A DNA stretch of 64,000 nucleotides from Bacillus sp. M6-12. Lineage in GTDB: Bacteria; Bacillota; Bacilli; Bacillales; DSM-1321. The position numbers were made by a program, and so were the translations under genes. The notes under the pieces are model-generated. The model was not told the DNA's origin. It saw only the letters and a list, made by a program, of their open reading frames with translations, and searched no databases. Below are positions 8,938-16,678 of this stretch, in pieces (within the stretch, counting starts at the first letter, position 1; each line of letters opens with the position of its first letter). The stretch spans positions 620,001 to 684,000 of the forward strand of contig NZ_PGVF01000001.1 in NCBI RefSeq assembly GCF_002860285.1. The letters run 5' to 3'.

Positions 8938-9504
8938 TTACTTCACAGGTAATCCTCTTTTTAATTGTTTTAACGCCCATTCAGGCTTCTCACGCAATGA
9001 TATGAGGTAGTTATAAGCTCCAATTGGCTCTAAGTTTGTTTCAGCCATGAGTCTTTTCGCTGTGTATTCCCCAACTTGGATACTAACTTCCTTTTCATTG
9101 CAATATTGTCCAGTTTTCATGAAATGATGATATTCCATTAAGATGTCCCGATGTGTAGCAAGGCGTTGATAATATTGAGTGGATTGTTTATGGCTCATTT
9201 TTAACGTGTCCATAAAATGTTCAATCAATTCTTCTTTTATCAAAACTCCATCCTTTTGTCTCAATAAAAATAAGGTTTGACTTGGTTCGTCAATTAATGA
9301 AACCAGACAGTTATATGCGAAAATTGGCTTTAAACCTAATTCATTTACTAATTGTTCAGCCGAATAACCATGTACTTTTACTCTTTCTCCTTCAGAGTTG
9401 CAATATTTACCCGTTTTTTTAAAATAAGCGTATTCGTTTAAAACATTAAATTTATTCATTAAGTGTTCATCTTTTTGATAGTCTTTTCGTTCTTGAATAA
9501 TCAA
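8938..9504 (-). CDS. Unknown protein made of two tandem copies of one domain
   Basis: An unrecognised 188-aa protein built from an internal duplication of about 65 residues. Copy 1 (about residues 20-85) has EYAYFKKTGKYCN ... YSAEQLVNELGLKPIFAYNC; copy 2 (about 118-183) has EYHHFMKTGQYCN ... YTAKRLMAETNLEPIGAYNY, each followed by L-SL---P. A helical linker joins them. Each unit looks like a small helical, possibly winged-helix domain, so a DNA- or protein-bridging role is conceivable but not shown. The start is TTG at 9504, 7 bases after GAGGAGG. It is a single-gene unit. Confidence 0.65.
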   Translation of the reverse strand: MIIQERKDYQKDEHLMNKFNVLNEYAYFKKTGKYCNSEGERVKVHGYSAEQLVNELGLKPIFAYNCLVSLIDEPSQTLFLLRQKDGVLIKEELIEHFMDTLKMSHKQSTQYYQRLATHRDILMEYHHFMKTGQYCNEKEVSIQVGEYTAKRLMAETNLEPIGAYNYLISLREKPEWALKQLKRGLPVK

Positions 9505-9610
9505 GCGATAACCTCCTCAGTATAGTCTTTTTAGTTTTTTAACTTTTTCATGATATACAAAAGTTCATTCTATCATTCAAATCCATATACACTGAAAAAT
9601 AAGGAATAAA

Positions 9611-9630
9611 AAAAGAGGGTTTTCCCTCTC
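9611..9630 (-). terminator. Short hairpin terminator
   Basis: GAGGG TTTT CCCTC followed by a T run on the minus strand, adjoining the stop of the 9631-10308 gene. Confidence 0.65.
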
Positions 9631-10308
9631 CTACTCTACTTCTATATAATGCAGTTTTGCACCTTCTTGGTAAGAAATCGTTATTCCTGCAGTAACTGGC
9701 TTATCATCTATACTTTTAGTGTTATTTGCTTCCTTGAATTTTTTCGTGCTTTTCACTGGTTCAGATAATGCGATTTTTATATCATACCGCCCAGAAAAGT
9801 CTTCTTTTATATTTAAAAGGTCATTCACTTGATTGGTTAAAGCTGTTGTTGATTCTGCTAATTTATTTCCGTTCTCTTTTGTTCTTTGTACGTAAAACGC
9901 CATTGCATTTGATAAGACTTCTTGATTTGTCCGAGCATAAGCTAATTGCGTTCCCTTATTTTTTTCAAGAAAAGGGTCATAGTTAGGTAACTCTTGTTCT
10001 TCAATTTGTCGTATCAAATCAGCTAATTCCGTTTGTTTTTTTACTATATATTCCTTTGTATCTTTATCTTCGTGATAAAGTTTTCCCACCACCTCACGAA
10101 CCATAACGATACCAAAATTATTTAATTTAAAGTTAAAAGCAATATGTTGAGCTATTTTCTCCTTTTCAGAAGTAGCACTTTTGATTTCTTCTTTCATAAT
10201 TCCAGGGGGTTGTCCTATATAATGAGGGGCGATTTGCACATATCCAAAATAGCCACCAATTATAAGTGCAGTCGCTAAAGAACTAACAAGTATTGTTTTT
10301 TTCTTCAT
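9631..10308 (-). CDS. Unknown membrane-anchored extracytoplasmic protein
   Basis: A 225-aa protein beginning MKKKTILVSSLATALIIGGY, a signal anchor or signal peptide without a lipobox Cys. The exported part is helical with coiled-coil tendency (EEIKSATSEKEKIAQHIAF, LTNQVNDLLNIKEDF) and ends in a short strand-rich segment. The start chosen is the ATG at 10308, 7-8 bases after AAAGGATG; ATGs further upstream overlap that ribosome site. No family recognised. Confidence 0.55.
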   Translation of the reverse strand: MKKKTILVSSLATALIIGGYFGYVQIAPHYIGQPPGIMKEEIKSATSEKEKIAQHIAFNFKLNNFGIVMVREVVGKLYHEDKDTKEYIVKKQTELADLIRQIEEQELPNYDPFLEKNKGTQLAYARTNQEVLSNAMAFYVQRTKENGNKLAESTTALTNQVNDLLNIKEDFSGRYDIKIALSEPVKSTKKFKEANNTKSIDDKPVTAGITISYQEGAKLHYIEVE

Positions 10309-10433
10309 TGTCTTCATCCTTTCTATGTTGAATAGGTTCATCATATCGAGATGGACAATTTCAAACAATGCTATATCAGTCGTAGAAGGGCTGAGTAATA
10401 GTTACAAGCTAATACTCTATTGATTCCACGCCA

Positions 10434-10538
10434 TTAGCCATGACGAACTGATTTTATTTTGATACTCCCCTTTTTTCTTAAGGCTTTTATCAGGCTTTGA
10501 AGTTCCTTTTTTTCCGTATCTTTCTTCTTTTTCGGCAT
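10434..10538 (-). CDS. Small basic protein, 34 aa
   Basis: A short gene with a strong signal: AGGAGG followed 9 bases later by ATG (10538), encoding MPKKKKDTEKKELQSLIKAL and 14 more residues ending KSVRHG. It is very lysine-rich and has one amphipathic helix, which suggests nucleic-acid binding, but there is no known family I can name. It lies upstream of, and co-directional with, the 9631-10308 gene and divergent from the RHH-like gene at 10663. Confidence 0.5.
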   Translation of the reverse strand: MPKKKKDTEKKELQSLIKALRKKGSIKIKSVRHG

Positions 10539-10575
10539 CTTACTTTTCCTCCTAATGTCATTTTATTCAAGATTA

Positions 10576-10605
10576 TTGACAAAAGTAAAAAAAAATATAC
10601 ATATT
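10576..10605 (+). promoter_or_regulatory. Promoter of the tandem RHH-like gene
   Basis: TTGACA (10576-10581), 18-bp A-rich spacer, CATATT (10600-10605). No TTGACTATA element here. Confidence 0.5.
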
Positions 10606-10662
10606 CTGTATATCCACGCCATATTCATTTAATACAAAGACTTGATAGAGGGGTTGAGAGTA

Positions 10663-11256
10663 ATGAGAGAATATAATTCGGTACAAGCTATAAATGATAA
10701 TCCTGCATGGAGAAAACAAGAGAGATATAGTTTTTGGGATTTCATAGATTCCTTTATTTCTTCTTTTAGTAAGACCGAATCGTTAGAAATTGCTGTTCCA
10801 AAAAATGTTTATCTTCGTACTAAGCTGTTGTGTGAGTATATTTCTGAAAAAGGAGATATGTATTTTGGAGTTTCTGATTTTCTTTTAACCCTTTATCTTG
10901 AATTTCTTCGGACATCCATTGAAAAATATAATCCTAAAAAAATCCATGAAGAAATGACTCGTTCACATGGGTATAACCAAACTTTAAGGATTTATGTAAA
11001 TGAATCAATATATGAATATCCAAAAAGAGCAGGAAAAGAAAGTTTTATTTCCTTTACTATTGATAAGAAAAACAAAGAAAAAGGACAATTACTATTAGAT
11101 GAAATGGAAGATTTATACGGACAAGCTCCTTCACTCGAAGAATTAATTTCAAATCTTTGGGTGAACTTTATTGAGGATTATAAAGCAGGAAACAATAAAA
11201 GAGCAACGAATGAAATTATTCGTCTCATGAAAAATAGTAAAGAAGCTCTTGATTAG
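10663..11256 (+). CDS. Putative tandem ribbon-helix-helix-like regulator
   Basis: A 197-aa protein not assigned to a family with certainty. It contains two similar units, each a short strand followed by two helices: LEIAVPKNVYLRTKLLCEYI..VSDFLLTLYLEFLRTSI (about 45-98) and SFISFTIDKKNKEKGQLLL..LEELISNLWVNFIEDY (about 128-180). This is the secondary-structure order of ribbon-helix-helix DNA-binding proteins, which normally dimerise; here both halves may be in one chain. The start is ATG at 10663 after AGAGGGG; an upstream TTG at 10642 overlaps no ribosome site. It is one of few plus-strand genes, with its own promoter and terminator. Confidence 0.45.
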   Translation: MREYNSVQAINDNPAWRKQERYSFWDFIDSFISSFSKTESLEIAVPKNVYLRTKLLCEYISEKGDMYFGVSDFLLTLYLEFLRTSIEKYNPKKIHEEMTRSHGYNQTLRIYVNESIYEYPKRAGKESFISFTIDKKNKEKGQLLLDEMEDLYGQAPSLEELISNLWVNFIEDYKAGNNKRATNEIIRLMKNSKEALD

Positions 11257-11257
11257 A

Positions 11258-11280
11258 AGGACACTATTAGGTGTTCTTTT
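11258..11280 (+). terminator. Hairpin terminator
   Basis: AGGACAC tatta GGTGTTCT followed by TTTTTT, right after the stop of the RHH-like gene. Confidence 0.65.
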
Positions 11281-11295
11281 TTGTTTCTCGAAACA

Positions 11296-11326
11296 TAAAA
11301 AAGCAGAACACTAAATCTGTTCTGCT
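11296..11326 (-). terminator. Hairpin terminator
   Basis: AGCAGAACA / TGTTCTGCT stem followed by six T on the minus strand; closes the 11343-12329 gene. Confidence 0.8.
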
Positions 11327-11342
11327 CCTTATCGGATATTTC

Positions 11343-12329
11343 TTATTTAATAAGTGTAATCTCATTAATAGAAACCCAAGAACTTCCCCCATTAACATCC
11401 ACTTTAATCCCTTCATAAGTACCTCTTGTCACAGGGATTTCAGGTAATATATTTGGTTGTCCAGCACTTACATATAAAGTAGTTGGCGAACTAATTTGTT
11501 TCCATTCTCCATTTTGCAATCCATAGACTGTATAAACTTCATTCGTAGATGGTGATGCATTGGAAGCTAACTGAATTCCAGTAATAGTTTGAGGTGCAGG
11601 GAAATTGAACTGTATCCATCCACTAAAGCCTGGTACTGTCCAGACTGTACCTAAATTTCCATCAGTAGCTTGTGATGGAACACTACCGCCATAATAACTA
11701 CTTGCTGTTGCAGTTGTTCCCTCTGGAAGAGCATACCCATTCATTCCTTGAATTTTAACTCCTGTTTCTCCTTCTTCTAATCCAAACTCAAACACATAAT
11801 TCGTTGTTAATAAATTTTCTGTTGTAAAAGAAGTACCAGCCTTCAAAATCGGTTTAACATTCACTTCTCCATGATTTTTGATTGTCCCAATTTTTGTTTT
11901 AACATTCCAAATGTTGTCTTGTTCCAAATCATATAACCATTCGCTACTTGATAACGGTGATAAACCTAAAGCTACCTCTTTTTGACTTTTACTCTGAATT
12001 AAGTTATTCCATTGTTCATCCGTATATTTTGTAGGAGATACTAATTCTGGCTTCCAAATGGATTCTTCTGAAACATTAATATCCTGTATATTGGCATAAA
12101 TCGGTGCATTGGTTTCACTGCTTATATTTAAATTATCTGCTATCATTTCTTCTGTATTCGGATTGTATATAAAAGTTGTCATGGCTGGAATTTGCACATC
12201 GATAATGGTTGCTTCAAATGTACCTATAACCTTTGTTTCTTCAGCAAAAGCTGGAATAGATGTACTCAACGCCATTGTTCCTGTTCCTATAATCGTTACT
12301 AAAGAAAAAGCGATATTTTTTTTCTTCAT
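11343..12329 (-). CDS. Secreted protein with C-terminal discoidin (F5/8 type C) domain
   Basis: A 328-aa exported protein with a typical signal peptide (cleavage likely after AFA, about residue 29). Residues 30-195 form a domain with KVIGTFEATIIDVQIPA, TTFIYNPNTEEMIADN and LKAGTSFTT that is shared with the neighbouring paralogue and a decayed copy at 592-692. Residues 205-328 look like a discoidin domain: ATASSYYGGSVPSQATDGNL then W-P-F-GWIQFNF and a final strand SINEITLIK; this fold commonly binds glycans or lipids. No sortase motif is seen. The start ATG follows a GGAGGGGG site. Surface attachment or carbohydrate binding is inferred from the domain. Confidence 0.7.
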   Translation of the reverse strand: MKKKNIAFSLVTIIGTGTMALSTSIPAFAEETKVIGTFEATIIDVQIPAMTTFIYNPNTEEMIADNLNISSETNAPIYANIQDINVSEESIWKPELVSPTKYTDEQWNNLIQSKSQKEVALGLSPLSSSEWLYDLEQDNIWNVKTKIGTIKNHGEVNVKPILKAGTSFTTENLLTTNYVFEFGLEEGETGVKIQGMNGYALPEGTTATASSYYGGSVPSQATDGNLGTVWTVPGFSGWIQFNFPAPQTITGIQLASNASPSTNEVYTVYGLQNGEWKQISSPTTLYVSAGQPNILPEIPVTRGTYEGIKVDVNGGSSWVSINEITLIK

Positions 12330-12432
12330 CTCTTTCCCCCTCCTTTCTTTTGGTGCTAACCTCTATATTTTAATCGTTTTATAAGATGAAACAATTCATT
12401 TCGTGTCGAATATAGTCAAATAAAACAACATA

Positions 12433-12466
12433 AAAAAACAGAGCATATTATTATCATATACTCTGT
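12433..12466 (-). terminator. Hairpin terminator between the two discoidin genes
   Basis: ACAGAG-ATAT / ATAT-CTCTGT stem followed by T7 on the minus strand. Just upstream (12408-12420) is a GAATATAGTCAAA element for the next gene. Confidence 0.75.
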
Positions 12467-12487
12467 TCAAGTTTATATAAGAAATAT

Positions 12488-13522
12488 CTAATTCCGTTTA
12501 TTTAATTCAATCTCCATTAAGTTAAAGTAATTAAATCCACTGTTAGAATTTGCTCCTGACACTTCAATCCTTGTAATAGGCGAAGATGTCTTTACTTGAT
12601 ACGTGGCTCTTGTAGCAGGGTTGTAATACACTTTATCTGCAATATAGACCTTCCCTGTTTCAATCACTTGATTATTTTCGTTATATAATTTAACGGTCAT
12701 ATTTTGTCCAGAAACAGAAAGGAAAGAAATAGAACTCATAATTGTAGGAGACTTCATATCAATTGTTACACTTCCTGCAAGACCATTGGACATCCATTCA
12801 GTTGTAGCATCTCCATCAAACAAATGACACCCTTTCATTAAATTCCCTTGCATGATATATTCGCCACTTACTTTAGCTGTAAAATCTTTATAATTATATA
12901 CATTAGGTGCTATTGTATTGGCACACCCATTAGGTGCTGTATATACAGGCTCTTCAACCACAAGGGGTTCACCTTCTTCCAAACCAAATTCAAAGATATA
13001 GTTAGCTGTTAATAGGTCTTCTGTTGTAAAGGATGTACCAGCCTTCAAAATCGGCTTTACATTTACTACTCCATGATTTCTAATTGTTCCCATTTTGACT
13101 TCATTAGTCCAAATCTTATCTTTCTCTAATGGATATAACCATTCTTCACTTTCTAAAGGAGATACACCTAATGCGACCTCCTCTTTACTTTTCGTTTGAG
13201 TTAAGTTATTCCACTGGTCATCTGTATATTTATCAGGGGATACCAACTGTGGTTTCCATATAGATTCTTCTGAAATATTAATCTCTTTCATCTTGGAGTA
13301 TATAGGAGCATTGGTTTCGCTTTGTATATTGATATGGTCTGAAATCATTTCTTCTGTATTCGGGTTGTAAATAAACGTGGTTGTAGCTGGAATTTTCACA
13401 TCTAATATCGTTGCTTCAAATGTCCCGACAACCTTTACCTCTTCCGCAGATGAATGAATGGGTGTATAAATCCCAACAAGACCTACACTTGCTATAAAAA
13501 GAGCTATTTTCCCTTTTTTCAT
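12488..13522 (-). CDS. Secreted discoidin-type protein, paralogue
   Basis: A 344-aa paralogue of the 11343-12329 product. The signal peptide (cleavage likely after SSA, about residue 26) and residues 27-190 are closely similar (VVGTFEATILDVKIPATTTF, ILKAGTSFTTEDLLTANYIF). The C-terminal half differs: residues 200-344 have a distinct discoidin-like pattern (LMKGCHLFDGDATTEWMSNG, GSVTIDMKSPTIMSSI). The two genes thus share a front part and carry different binding domains. The upstream regions are also alike, both with a palindrome-like GACTATATTC element followed by GAATTGTTT and an A/T-rich -10 region, which suggests joint regulation. Confidence 0.7.
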   Translation of the reverse strand: MKKGKIALFIASVGLVGIYTPIHSSAEEVKVVGTFEATILDVKIPATTTFIYNPNTEEMISDHINIQSETNAPIYSKMKEINISEESIWKPQLVSPDKYTDDQWNNLTQTKSKEEVALGVSPLESEEWLYPLEKDKIWTNEVKMGTIRNHGVVNVKPILKAGTSFTTEDLLTANYIFEFGLEEGEPLVVEEPVYTAPNGCANTIAPNVYNYKDFTAKVSGEYIMQGNLMKGCHLFDGDATTEWMSNGLAGSVTIDMKSPTIMSSISFLSVSGQNMTVKLYNENNQVIETGKVYIADKVYYNPATRATYQVKTSSPITRIEVSGANSNSGFNYFNLMEIELNKRN

Positions 13523-13562
13523 TTGATAAAAACCCTCCCTTCTTTATTCGTGCTAACGTATC

Positions 13563-13616
13563 TATATTATAATTTTTATACGTTAAAACAATTCATTATC
13601 TATTGAATATAGTCCA
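13563..13616 (-). promoter_or_regulatory. Upstream region with TTGGACTATATTCAA element, repeated before both discoidin genes
   Basis: Minus strand TTGGACTATATTCAA (13616..13602) is followed 12 bases on by GAATTGTTTTAACGTATAAA. The same order, TTGACTATATTCGA then GAATTGTTTCATCTTATAAA, stands before the 11343-12329 gene at 12365-12419. The palindrome-like element lies just upstream of a weak promoter, as an activator or repressor site would. Confidence 0.55.
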
Positions 13617-13620
13617 ATAA

Positions 13621-13653
13621 AAAAATAGGAAACCCCCTTAAGGATTCCCTATC
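13621..13653 (-). terminator. Terminator of parE
   Basis: Minus strand ATAGGGAATCC / GGGGGTTTCCTAT-type stem followed by T7. Confidence 0.7.
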
Positions 13654-13659
13654 TTCTGA

Positions 13660-15576
13660 TTATAAGTCAATTTCTGCATTAAGAGCTTCTTCGTAAATAA
13701 ACTCTCTACGTGGCTGTACTTTGCTACCCATTAAGATATTCGTAATGTTCTCTGCTTGTACCGCATCTTCAATCGTTACTTGATAGAGCAGTCGTGTAGC
13801 AGGATTTAGTGTAGTCTCCCAAAGTTGGTCAGGATTCATTTCTCCTAATCCTTTGTAACGCTGTACATCGAATTTTTTCCCTTTCATTTCTTTCATTTTT
13901 GTTTCTAATTCTTTATCTGAATAACAATACTGTACATCTTTACCGCTTGACACTTTATAAAGAGGCGGTACACCGATATACACATAACCACCATAAATTA
14001 ATTCAGGCATATAACGGTATAAGAATGTCAAAATCAATGTTCGGATATGACTTCCGTCTACGTCTGCGTCTGTTAGGATAATGATTTTGTGGTATTTCAG
14101 TTTCGCAATATCAAAATCATCTCCAAAACCTTCACCAAAACCACAACCTAACGACATAATAATCGTTTGAATTTCTGCATTAGAAAGGACTTTTGCAAGA
14201 GCAATTTTTTCTACGTTCAACACTTTACCACGAAGCGGTAAAATAGCTTGGAAACTTCTATCTCTTCCTTGTTTTGCTGACCCCCCTGCTGAATCTCCTT
14301 CTACGAAGATAATCTCTGATTTTTCTGGTGGTGTTCCTTTTGAACAAGAAGCTAATTTTCCGTTTCCAGTAAATTTATTGTTATTGCCTAATAGATTTTG
14401 TCTTACTTTTTCTTCTGCTTTGCGAAGTTTTAACGACTTCATTGCATTGTCAATCAAGGACTTTAGGTAGTCTAAATTTCGGTCAAAGAACTTTTGACTT
14501 TCAATATTAAACACTTCATCTACTGCACTTCGGGCATCAGAGTTTCCTAATTTTGTTTTGGTCTGTCCTTCATATTGAGGATTTGGATGTTTAATCAAAA
14601 CAACTGCAGTAATTCCGTTACGAACGTCTTTTCCTTCAAAGTTTTCATCTTTCTCTTTTAACGCACCAATTTCTCTTGCGTATTGATTTAGAATACGTGT
14701 AAAGGAAGTTTTAAAGCCACTTACATGAGTACCGCCTTCAACGGTATTAATGTTATTACAGAATGAATGAATGGACTCTGTGAATTCTTTTGTAAATTGG
14801 AACGCAATTTCTACTTCAATCTGATTCGATTTGCTTGTTAAGTAGAGGACTTCATTGCTCAAAATATCTTTTGATTTGTTGAGGTCACGAACCAATCCAA
14901 CAATCCCTTCTTCTTCTTTAAACTCTTTTCTCTCCCCTGTACGCTTATCCTCAAATACAATGAGCAAACCTTTATTCAGGTAAGAAAGTTCTTTTAATCG
15001 TTTTTTTATAATTTCAGCTTTAAATTCTACCGTTTCCATAATCGTGCCATCAGGCATAAAGGTTACTTTTGTTCCTGTTCCGTCTGCTTTTCCGATTGAA
15101 GGAAGTTCTCCATTTACCAATTCAATTTGTGGATTACCACCATTTTCATAACGGTCACGATATAATTTTCCGTCTCTTGAAATTTCTACTTCTAACCATG
15201 AAGAAAGAGCATTAACAACCGAAGCTCCTACCCCATGCAATCCTCCTGCTACTGCATAGTTGTCATTGCTAAACTTACCACCAGCATGAAGAACAGTGAA
15301 GATAATACGTTCCGTAGTGATTCCTTTCTGTGGGTGTATATCCACTGGAACTCCTCTTCCGTTATCAATAACCGTTAATGAACCATCTTCATTAATAATG
15401 ACGTGTATTTCCGTACAAAACCCTGCAAGATGTTCATCCATTGAGTTATCTACAATTTCCCATACTAAGTGATGTAAACCTTTGGAATTGGTGCTTCCAA
15501 TATACATTCCTGGTCTTTTTCTAACAGGGTCTAATCCTTCTAACACCTGAATAGAACTACCGTTGTATTCTTTCAT
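13660..15576 (-). CDS. parE: Topoisomerase IV subunit B (GyrB/ParE type)
   Basis: The ATPase subunit of a type IIA topoisomerase, 638 aa, full length. GHKL ATPase motifs: EIVDNSMDEHLAG, DNGRGVPVD, GGLHGVGASVVNAL. TOPRIM motifs: EGDSAGGSAKQGRDRSFQAI and DADVDGSHIRTL; C-terminal QRYKGLGEMNPDQLWETTL. The length and its partner's features favour ParE over GyrB. It pairs with the ParC-type protein at 6343-8598. The start ATG is preceded by AAAGGAG. The upstream promoter has TTTACA-17-TAGAAT and lacks the recurring TTGACTATA element that precedes parC, so the two subunits may be regulated separately. Confidence 0.93.
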   Translation of the reverse strand: MKEYNGSSIQVLEGLDPVRKRPGMYIGSTNSKGLHHLVWEIVDNSMDEHLAGFCTEIHVIINEDGSLTVIDNGRGVPVDIHPQKGITTERIIFTVLHAGGKFSNDNYAVAGGLHGVGASVVNALSSWLEVEISRDGKLYRDRYENGGNPQIELVNGELPSIGKADGTGTKVTFMPDGTIMETVEFKAEIIKKRLKELSYLNKGLLIVFEDKRTGERKEFKEEEGIVGLVRDLNKSKDILSNEVLYLTSKSNQIEVEIAFQFTKEFTESIHSFCNNINTVEGGTHVSGFKTSFTRILNQYAREIGALKEKDENFEGKDVRNGITAVVLIKHPNPQYEGQTKTKLGNSDARSAVDEVFNIESQKFFDRNLDYLKSLIDNAMKSLKLRKAEEKVRQNLLGNNNKFTGNGKLASCSKGTPPEKSEIIFVEGDSAGGSAKQGRDRSFQAILPLRGKVLNVEKIALAKVLSNAEIQTIIMSLGCGFGEGFGDDFDIAKLKYHKIIILTDADVDGSHIRTLILTFLYRYMPELIYGGYVYIGVPPLYKVSSGKDVQYCYSDKELETKMKEMKGKKFDVQRYKGLGEMNPDQLWETTLNPATRLLYQVTIEDAVQAENITNILMGSKVQPRREFIYEEALNAEIDL

Positions 15577-15713
15577 GTTGTTTTTCTCCTTTCTATTGTG
15601 AATTACTTTTATCTATTTCATATAGTTGTTCGTTGGCTAAAATATTCTATTTACCCATTTTACCCTACTATGTAAGGGTTCTAAAGCCTTATCAACCAAG
15701 ACTTCCTCGATTT

Positions 15714-15742
15714 ATTCTATAATAAAATTATTTTTTTGTAAA
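15714..15742 (-). promoter_or_regulatory. Probable promoter of parE
   Basis: Minus strand TTTACA (15742..15737), 17-bp spacer, TAGAAT (15719..15714). The 313-bp gap 15577-15889 otherwise holds only AT-rich DNA and the divergent promoter at 15820. Confidence 0.45.
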
Positions 15743-15819
15743 TTATTTTTTATATTGGAAGAACAACGAGAATATTGCTAAATATTTCTTCAATTAAGCA
15801 CTCTTCAACCAAAAATGTA

Positions 15820-15860
15820 TTGAATATAGTCAATGACAGTATTAATATAATATTATAGTC
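15820..15860 (+). promoter_or_regulatory. Promoter with two TATAGTC elements
   Basis: TTGAAT (15820-15825), 17-bp spacer ATAGTCAATGACAGTAT, TAATAT (15843-15848); a second TATAGTCAA follows at 15854, over the expected start of transcription. Confidence 0.65.
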
Positions 15861-15889
15861 AATAAATATAAAGGAGGCAAGATTACATT

Positions 15890-16213
15890 ATGGATATTAT
15901 GCTAATCGTTAAATGGTTAGTCCTTTTCTTATCTACTGTATCGGCTGTCGTTGCATTGGTGCGACTTGGAAAGAAGAAAACACATTTTCAAATTTTCCCT
16001 GACAGTATCAAGAAAGAATATTTTAAAGAAGTAAGAACCATGACCATTTTAAATATTTTGGCTGTAGTCCTTATCTTCGTAGCGTTTTTATTTATTCATT
16101 CAAATTTCTTTTTTATTATCATAATCGCTTCCATGTTTTTGAGTATCAATTCTCTCATTCAACTATATGAAGATTTCGGTGATTTGAAAGATGACGATAA
16201 AAAACGTAAATAA
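15890..16213 (+). CDS. Small membrane protein, 107 aa
   Basis: Three hydrophobic segments (about residues 4-24, 47-65 and 70-92) and a charged C-terminal tail GDLKDDDKKRK. The start ATG stands 9 bases after AGGAGG and the gene has its own promoter. It precedes the MazF-like gene by 31 bases and may be co-transcribed with it. It has none of the features of a MazE-type antitoxin. No family recognised. Confidence 0.6.
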   Translation: MDIMLIVKWLVLFLSTVSAVVALVRLGKKKTHFQIFPDSIKKEYFKEVRTMTILNILAVVLIFVAFLFIHSNFFFIIIIASMFLSINSLIQLYEDFGDLKDDDKKRK

Positions 16214-16244
16214 ACCGAAAAGAAATGGAGGGTTGAGTTGCAAC

Positions 16245-16619
16245 ATGAGTGACCACACAAAGCATGAAGAAATTAAAGTCGTGAAGCGTGGGGAAATCTA
16301 TTTTGCAAACTTAGGAGAAGGAATTGGTTCTGAACAAAACGGTATCAGACCAGTCCTAATCATTCAAAATGATGTTGGGAATAAATACAGTCCAACTACC
16401 ATTGGAGCTTTGATTACTTCTATGTCGAAAAAATTAGATTTGCCTGTACATCTGGAAATTTGCAAAGAAGAGTCTTGCCTTCCACAAAATTCAGTGATTC
16501 TATTAGAACAAATAAGAACCATTGATAAGAAGCGATTGATTCGTAAAATTTCCAAATTAGATGATTCAATTATGGAAGACATAAATGAACGATTAAAAGT
16601 GAGTTTAGGATTGATATAA
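16245..16619 (+). CDS. MazF/PemK-type endoribonuclease toxin, no antitoxin visible
   Basis: A 124-aa protein with the PemK/MazF pattern: VKRGEIYFANLGEGIGSEQNG then RPVLIIQNDVGN.YSPTTIGALIT and a later strand PQNSVILLEQIRTIDKKRL with the expected catalytic Arg and Ser/Thr positions (R near the loop after GSEQNGI and T in PTTIGALIT). MazF enzymes cut mRNA at short motifs. The start ATG at 16245 is 12 bases after GGAGGG; an in-frame TTG closer by overlaps the ribosome site. There is no small antitoxin gene upstream or downstream, only a membrane protein, so it may have become a regulatory nuclease or use an unusual partner. Confidence 0.8.
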   Translation: MSDHTKHEEIKVVKRGEIYFANLGEGIGSEQNGIRPVLIIQNDVGNKYSPTTIGALITSMSKKLDLPVHLEICKEESCLPQNSVILLEQIRTIDKKRLIRKISKLDDSIMEDINERLKVSLGLI

Positions 16620-16639
16620 AATGAATAAAAACACCGAAT

Positions 16640-16675
16640 AAAAGGTATCTACATAAAAATTGTAGATACCTTTTT
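16640..16675. terminator. Bidirectional terminator between convergent genes
   Basis: AAAAGGTATCTACA / TGTAGATACCTTTT, a perfect 14-bp stem with A and T runs on both sides. Confidence 0.9.
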
Positions 16676-16678
16676 GTA

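Noticed and set aside
15890..16213. The 107-aa ORF as a MazE-type antitoxin
   Set aside because: It has three membrane segments and no DNA-binding or MazE-like features; kept only as a possible unusual partner.
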